A stretch of DNA of 64,000 bases from Rhabditoides inermis (GCA_963966185.1 CAWZYM010000204.1:525001-589000), one strand, 5' to 3'; counted from the first letter of the stretch, positions 10,115 through 20,740 are shown. Made by a program: numbers and translations. The notes: generated by a model from the letters alone, not told the origin.

Positions 10115-13100
10115 CGAGATGTGGCGCAGGCTATAGTAAAGAACAAGAAACATACGCACGAACACGAACCCTTTTCCGATCTGACAACTACGAGGCCGTC
10201 GTCGTAGCCATGTCGTGCATACAACCTGTCCCCTATGAACTGTAGGGCACGATACCTATAACACTCAGTATAGTTAATAGTTTCGCTCAACGTATCATGT
10301 GATGAGTTCGCGTTCGAACGCTTTGCTCACGCAGAGGAACTGTACAGTTCGTTTGTGAAATATGGGCAATTGAGAATTAATACCACCTACCATCATACTA
10401 CCTACCATCATACCACATACCATCATACCACATACCATCATACCACCATACCATCATACCATCATACCACCATACGATCATACCATCATACCATCATACC
10501 ACCATACCATCATACCACCATACCACCATGCCATTTTACATGTTTCGAAACGGCCAGTCATGTCAACAGTTGATTATAGACTTTTCATTTTATAACTTTT
10601 TTCTGTGGTATTTAGATAATGTGTTTAATACTATTACGAAACATTGTGTAAGTTTCTGGCTGTTCGTTGGCATCTAGGGACATCGAGGTACATCTTATGC
10701 ATATAGAGGCGGACGGTTGGGCAAGTGACGGAAATGGAGGGCGCGCAAACTCACTCGACAATACCGACCGTTCTTCTCTAAACTAAACTAACGTTCTTCT
10801 CTAAACTTTCACGATTCTGTGCTCATCTTCATGTTGTACAAAAAAACCTCCTAAACTTGAGACAGTAATGCATTAAAAAATTACGCTTTGAGACTCAAAA
10901 AAAAGTTTCTTATTTGAAGTGTTTATTTCCACGGCAAGGGAGAAGTAAATAACGATAAAAGGCAAGCATGAAAAATATGTGGATAAACAAGGCTAACCCT
11001 AGGCTGACCAGTGCAAGTGGTCAGCTACTTATTGGGGGGCCCTCACGTTACATAAAAATCGTACAAAAATGATAGGTTACTAACATCAACATATTACTCG
11101 ACAAAGATAAAATAAGTCTACAAAAAGTGGGGGAGTTGACCAAACATTAATACGTCACAATTCGACAGTAGTTTTCTCATATCGGAAATTGAATATACGT
11201 TATCAATGTTGAACGGAAGATTGTTCCACGGTTTAACTACCCGATTAAAGTAGAAATTTTCATCTTTATACTTATTTCTAGGAATCGCAATTTGTTTTTC
11301 GTGAGATCTAGTGTTGTATCTCGAGTGATGAATGGCTGGAATGTGGTTTTGATCTAAATGTAATTGGTTTGTAAGGACTTTGTATAAGGTTACTAAATCA
11401 TTATGTTGCCTACGTTCGTATAATGACTGCAAACCCATCAGTGCAAGACGATCTGGATATGATGGTATAGGTAAAGATGGATTACATATTTTGAAAACCT
11501 CCTTTGTGAAATACCGCAATGGTGTCTCTAAGCGTTTTGTGAGACTGCTATTACTTGGCTGATTAAATATTTCTGTACCGTATTCAAGACAAGGGCGAAT
11601 ATAAGTCTTAAACAATTTCACATATAATGATGTGTCTGTACTGGAAAATGCACGCAAGATGTGATTGACTTTAGCAGTAGTGGATTTTGTTATGGTTTCA
11701 ATGTGACCTGAGAATTTGAGATCAGAATCAATGTTGATTCCTAAGTCTCTAACTGTGGAAACGTTTTCTATATGCTGACCTTTGATACTGTAATTTCTAG
11801 GCGTATTCTTATTTCTTATACTTATAGCTTGAAGTTTATTTTCAGCTAGTGGCAGTTGCCATTTATGAGACCACTCAGCCACGTTATTTATTGTTTTTTG
11901 AAGAGAGTTCTGATCACTAGAATATGCTTTCAAATCATCTGCAAACATGTTGCAACTGGTGCCTTCCTCCATACATTTTACTATGTCGTCAATGAAAATC
12001 AGAAAGAGAAGAGGCCCAAGGACTGATCCTTGTGGAACTCCACTGGTTACATCAAAAGGGCTAGAGAGGGATTCGTTTATGCGCACGTAGGCCACTCTGT
12101 TAGATAGGAATGCCTGAATCCAGTTATAAACTGGACTATTCTGCACAATTCCGAATTTGTCCAACTTGTAAAGGAGTTTAGTATGGCTTACTTTATCAAA
12201 AGCTTTTTGAAAATCGAAGTAAATACAATCTATGGTGGATTTTTGGGCTAAATGAGCTTGCCAATCACTGATTGTGGATAATAATTGAGTAACACAGGAT
12301 CTCTTTTTCAAGAAACCATATTGAACATCAGCAAAACGATTGCCAACGGATTGATAGATAGCATCAGCAATAATTCTCTCAAACATTCTACAGACTGGAG
12401 AAGTGAGAGAAACTGGTCTATAGTTTTCTGGCTTGGATTTAATGCCTTTCTTGTGAATTGGAATAACATAACTTATCTTCCAATCATCTGGCAATTCGGA
12501 TAGATATATAGACTGTGTGAATATCATTGACAACGGAACCGCTAGTGGAACAGCACATTTCTTAAGGATGTACTGATTCAACCCTTCTTTTGAGAACGAA
12601 AACTTGAGTGGTTGCTTCTTTAGATAATGGTATATGACGTATGGTTCTAAATGGAGAACAGGTGATACTGGGGATTGCGAGTCCATGTTTGGAATCGATT
12701 GAGTATAATCCACTGTAAATGCTGATTGGAACTGCTTTTTGAACGTTTCTGCTTTGTCACCATCAGACAAACTCGCTCCATCAGAAGTAACTAAGGCTGG
12801 AATTGAATTTGGGAGTTTTAACTTACTTCTGACATAACGGAATATTCCGTTGTATTCGTCTACTGTTTTGTGCTCGATTTTGGAAAGGTATTTTCTTGTT
12901 TCTTTTTTGATCTTTTTAGACAATTTTCTGTAGTCTGCTCTCGCAGTAATAGAATGGTGATAAACTCGCCACAATTCTCTTTTACGATTGTAAAGATCAC
13001 GAATGGATTTGGGTAAATCACTCTTTTCATACCGTGATTTGATAACTGGGGTAAATTTCTGGACGATAGAATTTACAATTTTTGTGAATGTTGTATAGTT

Positions 13101-15467
13101 GTCGTTTACTGACTGAGAAGAAAGTTGAGCTAACCAATCTATTTCCGCCAGTTCAGAATTTATGTCTTCAAAATTAGCTTTTTTGTAATTGAGGCGGTTT
13201 AATACATTCATCATCTTCAATCATCTTCACAAATCATCTTCAACTATATTCAATGTACAGAGCACACTAACATGATCTGACTTATGAAACGCTTCAGTCT
13301 TAACAATTTTCTGAATTAGAAACTCGTCATTTGTTAAGATCAAATCTAGAATGTTTGTACTTCCGTTTTTCCATAACTTCCGTTTTTCCATAACTTCCGT
13401 TTTTCCATACTTCCGTTTTTCCATAAAAAAAGTTTCTTGTGCATACTCAAAGTTTGAGTATGCACAAGAAACTTTTTTTTCTTTTTCTTTTACAAAATTT
13501 ATTCCTACAACACAAGTTATGTGTAGGAATGTTTCGCACGCGCGTTGACCAACCCAACCTCCTACATGGCGCGCAGCAAACATAGATGGGCCGGACACAT
13601 ACAAAGGAGGACGGACGGGCGATGGACACGGGCGACTACCGATTGGAGGCCGCGCAACGTCACTCGAGAACCCGGACGGCCGCCAACCCGCTGGGCAGAT
13701 TCTGTCCGCAATAATACAAAACTGTTCTATGGGCGCAGGAACGACTACAAGCAGTGGGCAACTGCAGCTCGAGACCGTTCACTGTGGCGAAAGATGGGCT
13801 CCGCGCTTGCAAGCTGAAGGAGCATTCAAGTATTCAAGTAAGTATGGATGTGATTAGTCTTTTTTGAGCAGACCTTCAAACACCTAATTAAAACAAATAC
13901 ATAGTTTGGTCTTTCTCTAAAGTCAAGACCACACCCAGAGACCATTCATAGATACTTTTCTTTGTCTATCGCAAAGAAAAATCATACCACCAATTTTGTG
14001 AATGTGGTAGTAACCAGTGAGGGGGCGGGAAGTTCCCTCGTGTGGAAGCAGCTATGGCGCGAGGCCGCGAGGAGATACCAATTGGTATGGAAGCAAAGGA
14101 AACCCCGAAGCTCTACACGTCAAGAATGATACTCTAATGGTCCAGGAATGATTATCGATCAAGTATCGTCTTTCCACAACTAACCTCGTCAGCCTACCTG
14201 TCTTTCCCCGGCGTTAGCCTATGTATCTAGCATCTTAGGCACTACTGTATGCTTCATCATCAAGATTCTGTTGTCATATTCAGATATATCGATTCCGGAT
14301 AAACGATTGAATTGAATTGGTGGTATGGTGGTATGGTGGTATCATACTATGTGGTATGGTGGTATCATACCATGTGGTATGGTGGTAACATACCACTACT
14401 TCTGGTGGTATGGTGGTATGATGGTATGGTGGTATGTGGTATGATGGTATGTGGTATGATTTCCTAATGGCCTGAAATATGTAAGGCAGCTAACAATGTT
14501 TCACTAGCCACCACAAACATTTGTGGAAAAAGAAACCTGCGCACTTGGTTGCGGCGAGGCTGACTGTGTCCGGTCTCGGCCCTGTATTCTCGAGGAACGC
14601 ATGGAGAGCGGCATACTCCGCGGCACTCGCCTAGAAACAACAACACACGTACAGTTTAGCGAATATTTAGTTCCGCCGCCGCTCCGCACGTCCATCCCGC
14701 TTTTGAAAATTGCGCGCGCGCGAAACTTCGAACTTGAATTTAATCGCGTGATCTCGATGTCTATCGATTTCTAGCCGCCTCGCATTCTCTTCACTCTTGC
14801 GTTCTCTATTGGTGACAACTGATCTGTCCACCCACTGTATTGTACCACTCCCGAGATGTTCCATCCAACTACATACTTTGAACCTAATTAGAAACTATTC
14901 TTGTGACTAAATCAACCTGGAATCACGCGGGAACACAGTTGGGACGCGCATCGGTGCTAGTTGAGCAGTTGTATAGCCTGCGCCAGAGCGATAGTTTTCG
15001 ATCCACCTCGCTTGCAGTTCGAAACACGGTGCCATAACCGTCTGCGTCTCTTGTTTTGCGCGCTATTGCCGAGAGCTGACTCTCCGTCTTCCTCTGATCT
15101 ACCCCACCGCGCGCAACTTATTGCGGGCATAGAACTATAGGTAGTTCACATACTGTCCTAACACACTGGCGGGAACGGCCACTTTTCCACGGGAAAATCA
15201 ACTCCCCCCTCCTCTGAAACCGGGCATTCTCCACCGACAGTCCATTTTTCGTGGCCCCTTTGCCACTTACTCCACTCGCATCTGCGATGACACTTGCTTC
15301 ATGCGGTATCCTCTTTCTCTTTGATTTTAGACTTTGATTAGTTCACTCACGTCTATATTGGTGTGTGCCAGGAGAGTGCCGTCTGCGCGGTCGACTAGCG
15401 CCGCCCCGCCAAATTTGTCGCTGCCAATCAGGATAGAATCAATGTAGATCTGGAACGCTGCGAACAT
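9886..15467 (-). CDS. Profilin-like actin-binding protein gene (possible frameshift in the last exon)
   Basis: Profilin binds actin monomers and proline-rich proteins and controls actin assembly in the cytoplasm. Exons on the minus strand: 15467-15351, 14630-14537, 10232-10170, 9973-9886. Exon 1 (39 codons, ATG at 15467) matches the profilin N-terminus: FQIYIDSILIG, then AALVDRADGTLLAH. Exon 2 continues with SAAEYAALHAFLENTG. Exon 3 gives GDRLYARHGYDDGLVVVRSE, the family's D-x-G-x-VVV-R strand. Exon 4 contains AIIVCVFT in one frame and the C-terminal helix VVVMVERLASDFREFGY plus stop in another, so one base seems gained or lost near 9949-9955. Alternatively, a later exon 3 donor (phase 2) gives a continuous frame without AIIVCVF. 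Length is about 120 aa against a usual 125-140. The aromatic residue at position 3 (usually Trp) is absent. Intron 2 is 4.3 kb and holds transposon remains. It is either a working gene with a model error or a fresh pseudogene. Confidence 0.72.
9983..10117. repeat. Facing CT and GA microsatellites in profilin intron 3
   Basis: A CT run (9983-10027) and a GA run (10057-10117) are separated by about 30 nt inside intron 10169-9974. They are complementary, so the intron RNA could fold into one long hairpin that brings the two splice sites together. Confidence 0.85.
10380..10535. repeat. ACC/ATC-rich microsatellite (CATACCACCATACCATCAT type)
   Basis: Irregular array of CATACCA and CCATCATACC units in profilin intron 2. 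The reverse-complement type occurs at 14318-14459, on the other side of the LINE. Confidence 0.9.
10536..11000. other. Intronic stretch without features
   Basis: Part of profilin intron 2, between the microsatellite and the LINE 3' region. I see nothing recognisable in it. Confidence 0.4.
11001..13352 (-). mobile_element. Decayed non-LTR retrotransposon (CR1/Jockey-like LINE) with a long intact RT frame
   Basis: The open frame 13220-11118 encodes 700 aa of reverse transcriptase and C-terminal region. RT motifs are in order: YVIPIHKKG (about 251-259), ENYRPVSLTS (265-274), QYGFLKKRS (300-308), IYFDFQKAFDKVSH with catalytic Asp (333-346), SGVPQGSVLGPLLF (393-406) and the FADD box (426-429). 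Just upstream, in the same frame, 13352-13227 carries the end of an APE-type endonuclease (ILDLILTNDEF, SDHVSVLCTL). The two parts are separated by TGA stops inside an imperfect GAAGATGATT repeat. The element is 5'-truncated at about 13352, where short tandem repeats begin. The 3' UTR probably runs to about 11000; no poly(A) tail was identified. It sits in an intron of the profilin-like gene, in the same orientation as that gene. It cannot be autonomous as it stands. Confidence 0.93.
13360..13424. repeat. Short tandem repeat, CATAACTTCCGTTTTTC unit
   Basis: Four copies of a unit of about 14-17 bp directly at the 5' truncation point of the LINE and directly before a perfect hairpin. Confidence 0.85.
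13425..13479. repeat. Perfect inverted repeat, 27 bp arms, 1 base loop
   Basis: Arms 13425-13451 and 13453-13479 are exact reverse complements, starting with A7 and ending with T7, around a single G at 13452. Confidence 0.95.
13557..13817 (+). mobile_element. 3' end of a second LINE (RT C-terminal tail), opposite strand
   Basis: The frame ends with motifs typical of the C-terminus of many endonuclease-reverse transcriptases: HRWAGHIQRRTDGRW, then PGRPPTRWADSVR, then ARDRSLWRKMGSA and a stop at 13815-13817. The catalytic RT domain is missing, so this is a 5'-truncated insertion. ATTCAAGTATTCAAGTAAGT follows as a possible repeat tail. Its orientation is opposite to the LINE at 11001-13352. Confidence 0.85.
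13840..14317. other. Intronic stretch without features
   Basis: Part of profilin intron 2. It has no exon-like frame on either strand and no repeat I can recognise. Confidence 0.4.
14318..14459. repeat. GGTATGGTGGTATGATGG-type microsatellite
   Basis: Reverse-complement type of the array at 10380-10535. It begins about 80 nt downstream of the donor of profilin intron 2, so the two arrays bracket the LINE remnants as large inverted repeats. Confidence 0.9.
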
Positions 15468-15504
15468 TCCATTCAACGCATTTCAATGAGTTTCGAAACT
15501 TGGT

Positions 15505-15660
15505 GCGAACCTGCGCCGCTGAGAGCAACCAGAGAGAAGAGAACGCACCGTGTTTTCATCGCGGCGGCACGATTCTATCCCGGCAGTTCTGTGCCTTTTA
15601 TACAACTACATTTTTCGGCACAGTTGACCTTTTATACAACTACATTTTTCGGCACAGTTT
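15505..15660 (+). repeat. Dispersed repeat with internal 32 bp tandem duplication
   Basis: Inverted relative of 9361-9550. Its right part contains two tandem copies of a segment with core TTATACAACTACATTTTTCG at about 15598-15659. It lies just upstream of the profilin start codon, in its likely promoter region. Confidence 0.8.
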
Positions 15661-15898
15661 TGTTGTCTCAGTTGAGCAAAAGGACTGACATGTTTTCAAT
15701 GGAGACATGTGCCAACAGGCTCTCTCTCTCATACCAGTGCAAAGCGGCCATATTATAATGAACGCGTTTACGAAGTTATGCAGTTATTATCTGAAAGCAC
15801 AACTTCTGTTGTAACATAACACGTCGAATAATGCTGAGAGCCTGTTTGCACATGTCTCAATTGAAAACATGTCAGTCCTTTTGCTCAACTGAGACAAC
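15661..15898. mobile_element. Inverted-repeat element (MITE-like), 65 bp arms
   Basis: Left arm 15661-15726 and right arm 15834-15898 are near-perfect reverse complements (outer end TGTTGTCTCAGTTGAGC), separated by about 107 bp. There is no coding capacity. No clear target duplication was seen, so the superfamily is open. Confidence 0.8.
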
Positions 15899-16030
15899 AG
15901 TACAAACCAACTACTTTTACTTGAAAGTACTTTTGAAAGATAATATCTGTCCTTTTCTTAAGTTTTGTTTCACAAAATTACATTTTCATACACGTTCGCG
16001 GTTCGCTGCGAGGATACCGACGCTATTCGC

Positions 16031-16065
<35 letters not shown>

Positions 16066-16845
16066 ACACACAGAGGGGGCGGGGCGAAAGCGATTGTCCG
16101 ACGCCCGCCCGCCCGCCCGCCCGAGCGACCGACACCAATCTCAATCCGCACTCGAATGCGAACTCTGCGTATCTCGCTTCAACTTCAATCAAATTCAATA
16201 CAACTTTCTATAGTTCTATCGAATAGAGATGTGAATGCAATGTAACAGTGAAAATCACTTCAACATGAGGAAAAGAGCTTCATCCGGGAAAAGTCGTTTT
16301 TGAGCATTCTAGCGCGCGGGAACATCCAGTACAAACGAGAGGGCGCTGGCGCGCCCTCTCTAATTGACAGAAATACAGGAGAGCCGCTCTCTTTCTAACA
16401 CCGGTGGACACTTGTAAGTATGTATGTAGAGAGATAATATGTGGCGAAGAAGAGAGAGGTGGAGAGAAGAGAGAATAGGGAGAGAGAGAAATTGTAGTAG
16501 TTGAGCCTCGACGGATCTGTGTGGACCAACACTCATATCGTGAGCCGTCAGCTGCAGACATTGCTCACTAGCAACTCGCTAGTAAACTCGCAGTCAGAAA
16601 GTTTACCGATCGTCTCTCTCTCTCTCTCTCTCACTCACTCTCCACGTAGTTCAGGTACGCGGAGAGTACTATAAAAGAGAGAGCCAGGTGGGCGTCGCTT
16701 GTCCACCATTCACGTGACAGCAATGGTTTTTTTAACGTTTATTTTGACTATGCATTGCTATTTATTCATAAAAGTAGACAATCAAAGTTTTAGGTGGTGT
16801 TCAGTTTTCTTTTGAAAATACCTATTTTACCTACATACCTATAAA
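15899..16845. other. Intergenic stretch with simple repeats
   Basis: Contains CT microsatellites at 16032-16062 and 16613-16634, a GC-rich CGCCCGCC run near 16100-16120 and a short palindrome GAGGGCGCTGGCGCGCCCTC at 16338-16357. I could not build any gene model here. Confidence 0.45.
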
Positions 16846-17130
16846 AGTGAGCACCGCGTAGTGTAGTGGTAAGCGATGTCCGGTGTACTCGGTGGGTAGG
16901 GTGTTCGGTCCCCTCCCGGGCGCTTGACCGTACCAAGGTGATAAATTGGTAGCAGTCTGCTGCGAAGGTAACCCGCAGGGTAGGCCACCCACGGGCGCAT
17001 TATTGCGAAAATATGCCAGACACCGTTGTTGGAAAATCGTTGGGCTATGGTGTAGTGCCATAGACCTCCTTCGACCCCCTCCGCAGAGTGAATCTCTTGA
17101 ATCGGTGGGATACCTTTACCTTTACCTTTT
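16846..17130 (+). mobile_element. tRNA-derived SINE with target-site duplication
   Basis: The 5' part is tRNA-like. It has an A-box-like TAGTGTAGTGGTAAGCG at 16860-16876 and a B-box-like GTGTTCGGTCCCC at 16900-16912, as used by RNA polymerase III. The body ends in a TACCTTTACC-type tail at 17111-17130. Nine-base direct repeats ACCTATAAA at 16837-16845 and 17131-17139 flank it exactly, which supports insertion by retrotransposition. A partial copy of its 3' half lies at 19453-19541. It encodes no protein and must depend on a LINE. Confidence 0.9.
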
Positions 17131-17139
17131 ACCTATAAA

Positions 17140-17533
17140 TGTATGGATCCGAGGTAGTTAAAAGGTTTAAAGGTATTTCGCAAGTAGACAGAAATTCGAA
17201 GGTGGTGTTCAGTTTTCTTTTCGTCGTTTCCCGTCACTCTGGCTAGTTCCCTCTCCCGGCAGGCGGGCGGGGCGCGCAGAGAAATCGCGAAAAAGCACGC
17301 TGTCGGCAGAGAGCGCAGACATGCACTTACGCAACGGCGACCGAAATGCAGAAAAACGTGTCGTTAAAAGTCGTTTATATACAATACCAAGAAAAATATA
17401 TTTGCATATACACGCAACATTGTGCATCATATCATAAAATGTGTCACATAATAGTTCTGTGCGTACTAATGAACGGCAGAACTTGGCAATAAGTAAGAGA
17501 AGAAATTTCTATGAAATTCAACAAAAGCACATG
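17140..17533. other. Intergenic stretch without features
   Basis: Nothing recognisable on either strand. A short phrase (AAGGTGGTGTTCAGTTTTCT, 17199-17218) resembles 16793-16812, just outside the SINE. Confidence 0.4.
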
Positions 17534-17701
17534 TATTATCAGTTAAAAAGCACTTGCGTAAAGATAGTTAGTTTGTCTTGACCCAATTCAACAAAAGCGC
17601 ATGCATAAAACATTTACAAATACTAACACAAACCTGCGCATTACGGACAGTGGACACTAGCAGATGAAATATAACAATACGAATACACAACGTCAATTTT
17701 A

Positions 17702-17750
<49 letters not shown>

Positions 17751-17854
17751 GCAGGTTTGTGTTAGTATTTGTAAACGTGTTATGCATGCGCTTTTGTTGA
17801 ATTGGTTCAAGACAAACTTACTATCTTTACGCAAGTACTTTTTAACTGATAATA
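17534..17854. mobile_element. Foldback element, 105 bp inverted arms around a GA microsatellite
   Basis: Left arm 17534-17638 and right arm 17749-17854 are reverse complements with only a few mismatches (outer part TATTATCAGTTAAAAAG). The loop of about 110 bp includes a GA run at 17703-17748. There is no coding capacity, which is typical of a foldback or MITE-type element. It ends 73 bp from the stop of the carboxylesterase gene and may lie in its 3' UTR. Confidence 0.85.
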
Positions 17855-17927
17855 GCATCTTGATTCGGATATGGAAAGTAGAGGATATTTCACCTCACAT
17901 AATTATCTCGATGACGTTGTAACGTGT

Positions 17928-20740
17928 TTATCCTTTTTTATATAGATCGAGAATGAACGAAACGGCCCGCCAGAAGGAGATGGTCCAGGTCCTAAACCAA
18001 CACATATGGCAATCGTAGACGTTGACGCACCATGTGTGCCAGGCATCTGCGTGCGCTTCCATCCGCCTCGTTTGCACCCCATTCTGGCTCACTACATTGC
18101 CAGTCGACAGCCCCGTGGCGAAAGCAGTCAGTTGAGACACGGTTCTGAAACATCGTTTCTTGTAATGACAATAAAACTGTTTGGCTCACTGATTCATGAC
18201 GAAATCGGCTATGACATTGCCGTAGATTCTCGCAAACGCCGGCTGATCATGGTTGAAGTAATACTCGTCTGCTCCTTGGTTGAGAAACGCCTGAAATAAG
18301 TGAGTGCGATTGTGCGATAGTGGGATTTGTACGAACGATAGGCGCGAGCCAGCTGTTTCGGAAGAGAGCGGCGAGTTCGGCGCAGTGCGGAGAGCCGCGA
18401 CGGTACGCGAACGGATCTGAAATCCTCGTGCCAACTGATGAGTCCATGTCTACCTTGATTGAATATATTCATGTCCAAAAAGTACACGGTGTTGTTCGCA
18501 GCGGCGTATTTCTCAGCCTCTGCGTATGCGGGAGCCATGAACATGCGCGCTGAAACGTATGTTATTGTTATCAGTCTTCATCAGTATTGATAACCATCAC
18601 CATTAATAAAGTCCATGATCTGCCGCATATCCCGGTCGCTTTTGGTTTGATTACTGTGAACAGCGACCGACTGTCGCATAACATCAACCATCTGTAGAAT
18701 GAAAAATGAAATATCAAAAACTCGTCACAATTTCAATTATAGTCGAACCACATCAAGCCAAGAAGAGAGAGCAACTTTACTACGCTAGCGAGTTCGAATC
18801 AATCTCCATAGAAATCACATAGTAAAAGTGCTCACGATGCCAGGTTCGTTGTCAACGTGGCGTATGAGCTGAAGTAACGAGCGGAAGGTGAGGCCGTGTT
18901 GGACGAGCTTCCATGCCAGTGTCATCATCTCGTCCGAAGTGGACAGCATCAGTGGCAGGCGGGCAGGCGAGACGTGCGGCGAGGCGGGGATCAGCGACAG
19001 CCGGCCTGTCAGCAGTGCGTCATTCACGCACCTGTTGGTATTGCGTGTTGTTGGTTCTGTCAGAACTCTATCGCAACAGTCAAACTCAGTCAGTCCTTCG
19101 GGAGTCCACTTGAGGACTCATAAAAAGTGCGACCCACCCATATGCGTGTCGATCACCGGCGTGAAGAACGTGTACACCCACATAGTTGTCTCGTACAACT
19201 GAAACGTATCGGAAACGTACGTTTATCGAACTATCAATTACCATGTGCATTGTAATTGGATCATGTTCATGTGATACAAGTTGGATTTGTAACAATCGGT
19301 GCCCGCTCACCTTTGGTTTGTTTTCGGCGGTGATAGCTCGGATGTATGCTTCCTCAAATGTGAGTGGATCGGGAAAGGACTGCAGACACGGCACGACCGC
19401 CTTCGAGGAACAGTTGAGCTGATCGAGCACCTGAGCATTCATCTCCATCCACGTAAAGGTATCCCCCCGATTCAAGAGATTCACAAGGGGTCGAAGGAGG
19501 ACTATGGCATTACACCATAGCCCATAGCCCAACGATTTCCCCAGTATACAGCCTATTTTCGCAGTCACTAGTGTTGAACGATGCGCGTACCCTTTCGGAC
19601 ATGTGTGCAGTGTTTGGCGAGCGCACAGCCCAGGGAGCGAGTGGAGAACCGCTCACTTCGAAGACGGATGTGAACAGACCTGAAGTGAGTCAAGCCACAC
19701 GTGCCAGACGCCAAGTACCTGTGGCAGCCGGCGAGACGGCGAGAAGTCCGACGAGCGCCGCGCCCGAACTCTCGCCCGCCAGCTGAATGGAGAAGTGAAG
19801 TGGCTGGAAGACGCCCTACCGTCACTCGCCCCGTGTCCACTCCCCACAACTTGGCATTCTCGTGCACGAACCGCAGCGCCGAGAGGATGTCGTGCAGCCC
19901 CAGGTTGGCCGGAATCGAAGGGTGAGAAAAAAAGCCTGCGAGAGAGAGAGATGAACTGCGTCATCTTGTTCACTCACCCCACAGTCCCTGTCGATATTCG
20001 ACCGATATGAATATGATTGCCTTGGATGAGAAGTGGTGGATGATTGAATCTGTTTGGTAGGCTGAGCGGTTGCCAAGCTGAACTGTCTCTATCAAAGGTG
20101 ATAGAGAAATGATAGACTTGTAGTTATGGTACAAATGAAAACATAGCACATAGATTTTGAAATGCCTCAAGCTGAAAGTGGAGCAGATCAAAAAACGATC
20201 GCTTGGGCTCCGATGATCTAGCTTTCCGAATGACTTGCCGCAAATGATCCTCCGTGTATCCAGACTAGCGTGGCCAGTCTGGCGTGCATCCGCTGTCGCT
20301 CCGCGTCGACTGGCAGAACGACCGTCATGTGCAGACAGTCCTCGCTCTCCGCGCTCGGCTCCAGCTCATCCTGCAACCACTCTCCCACCTGCTCTACGTC
20401 CTCCCACCCACTCTAGCTCCAGCAACGTAATACACACTGTAGCACGACGACGCTTTCGTGCCGTCCACGGTTTCATTCCATGCTCGAACTCTCTGCGGCA
20501 ACTGCAATATGCGACGCTGCACAAACACCAAACTCGCTTCGTTCAATGGCTGGATCGCACCTGGAAGCGATTGTGCCCGGCCGTGGTCTGTGCGTAGGGT
20601 ACGGAGCGGAAGTGGTGCGCGTGTGTGGTGTGCACGGTGCGGTGGCGGCCGCGGACGTCGCCGCGGGTGGTGTGGAGGATGGGATGGGCGTGGACGGGGC
20701 AACAGCGCGCCAGCACCAGCCACGCGAGCCACGACAACAT
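17928..20740 (-). CDS. Type-B carboxylesterase / cholinesterase-family hydrolase, secreted (582 aa, 15 exons)
   Basis: Alpha/beta-hydrolase that cleaves carboxylic esters. Exons on the minus strand: 20740-20561, 20516-20438, 20393-20239, 20077-19978, 19935-19820, 19782-19719, 19679-19591, 19430-19311, 19198-19134, 19031-18836, 18691-18601, 18549-18454, 18416-18337, 18290-18190, 18144-17928. They total 1749 nt in one frame. The ATG at 20740 starts a signal peptide (MLSWLAWLVLARCCPVHA). Family landmarks in order: VPYAQTTAGHNRFQ (about 47-60), SEDCLHM, the oxyanion-hole HGGSF, SVEYRQGLWGFF, NLGLHDILSALRFVHENAKL, the nucleophile elbow GESSG (Ser215), SGSPLAPWA, LSTSDEM (Glu357) and GSPHCAEL (His461). 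All three catalytic residues are present with normal spacing. The last exon ends in a hydrophobic tail (SFWRAVSFIL) that could anchor it. The donors of exon 3 (GC) and exon 9 (GTCGCA) are non-consensus. The substrate cannot be inferred. Confidence 0.95.
19453..19541 (-). mobile_element. SINE 3' fragment inside a carboxylesterase intron
   Basis: On the minus strand this matches the 3' half of the SINE at 16846-17130, from GAAATCGTTGGGCTATG to the TACCTTTAC tail, with small indels. It makes up over half of the 160 nt intron 19590-19431, the only place where the intron is clearly longer for this reason. Confidence 0.85.

Noticed and set aside
9803..10290. Long minus-strand frames of 120-134 codons across CT/GA repeats
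   Set aside because: They read through a microsatellite intron. Only the outer parts (10232-10170 and 9973-9886) are coding, as profilin exons 3 and 4.
16280..16561. 93-codon minus-strand frame
   Set aside because: Low-complexity Ser-rich translation of CT repeats, with no motif or splice support.
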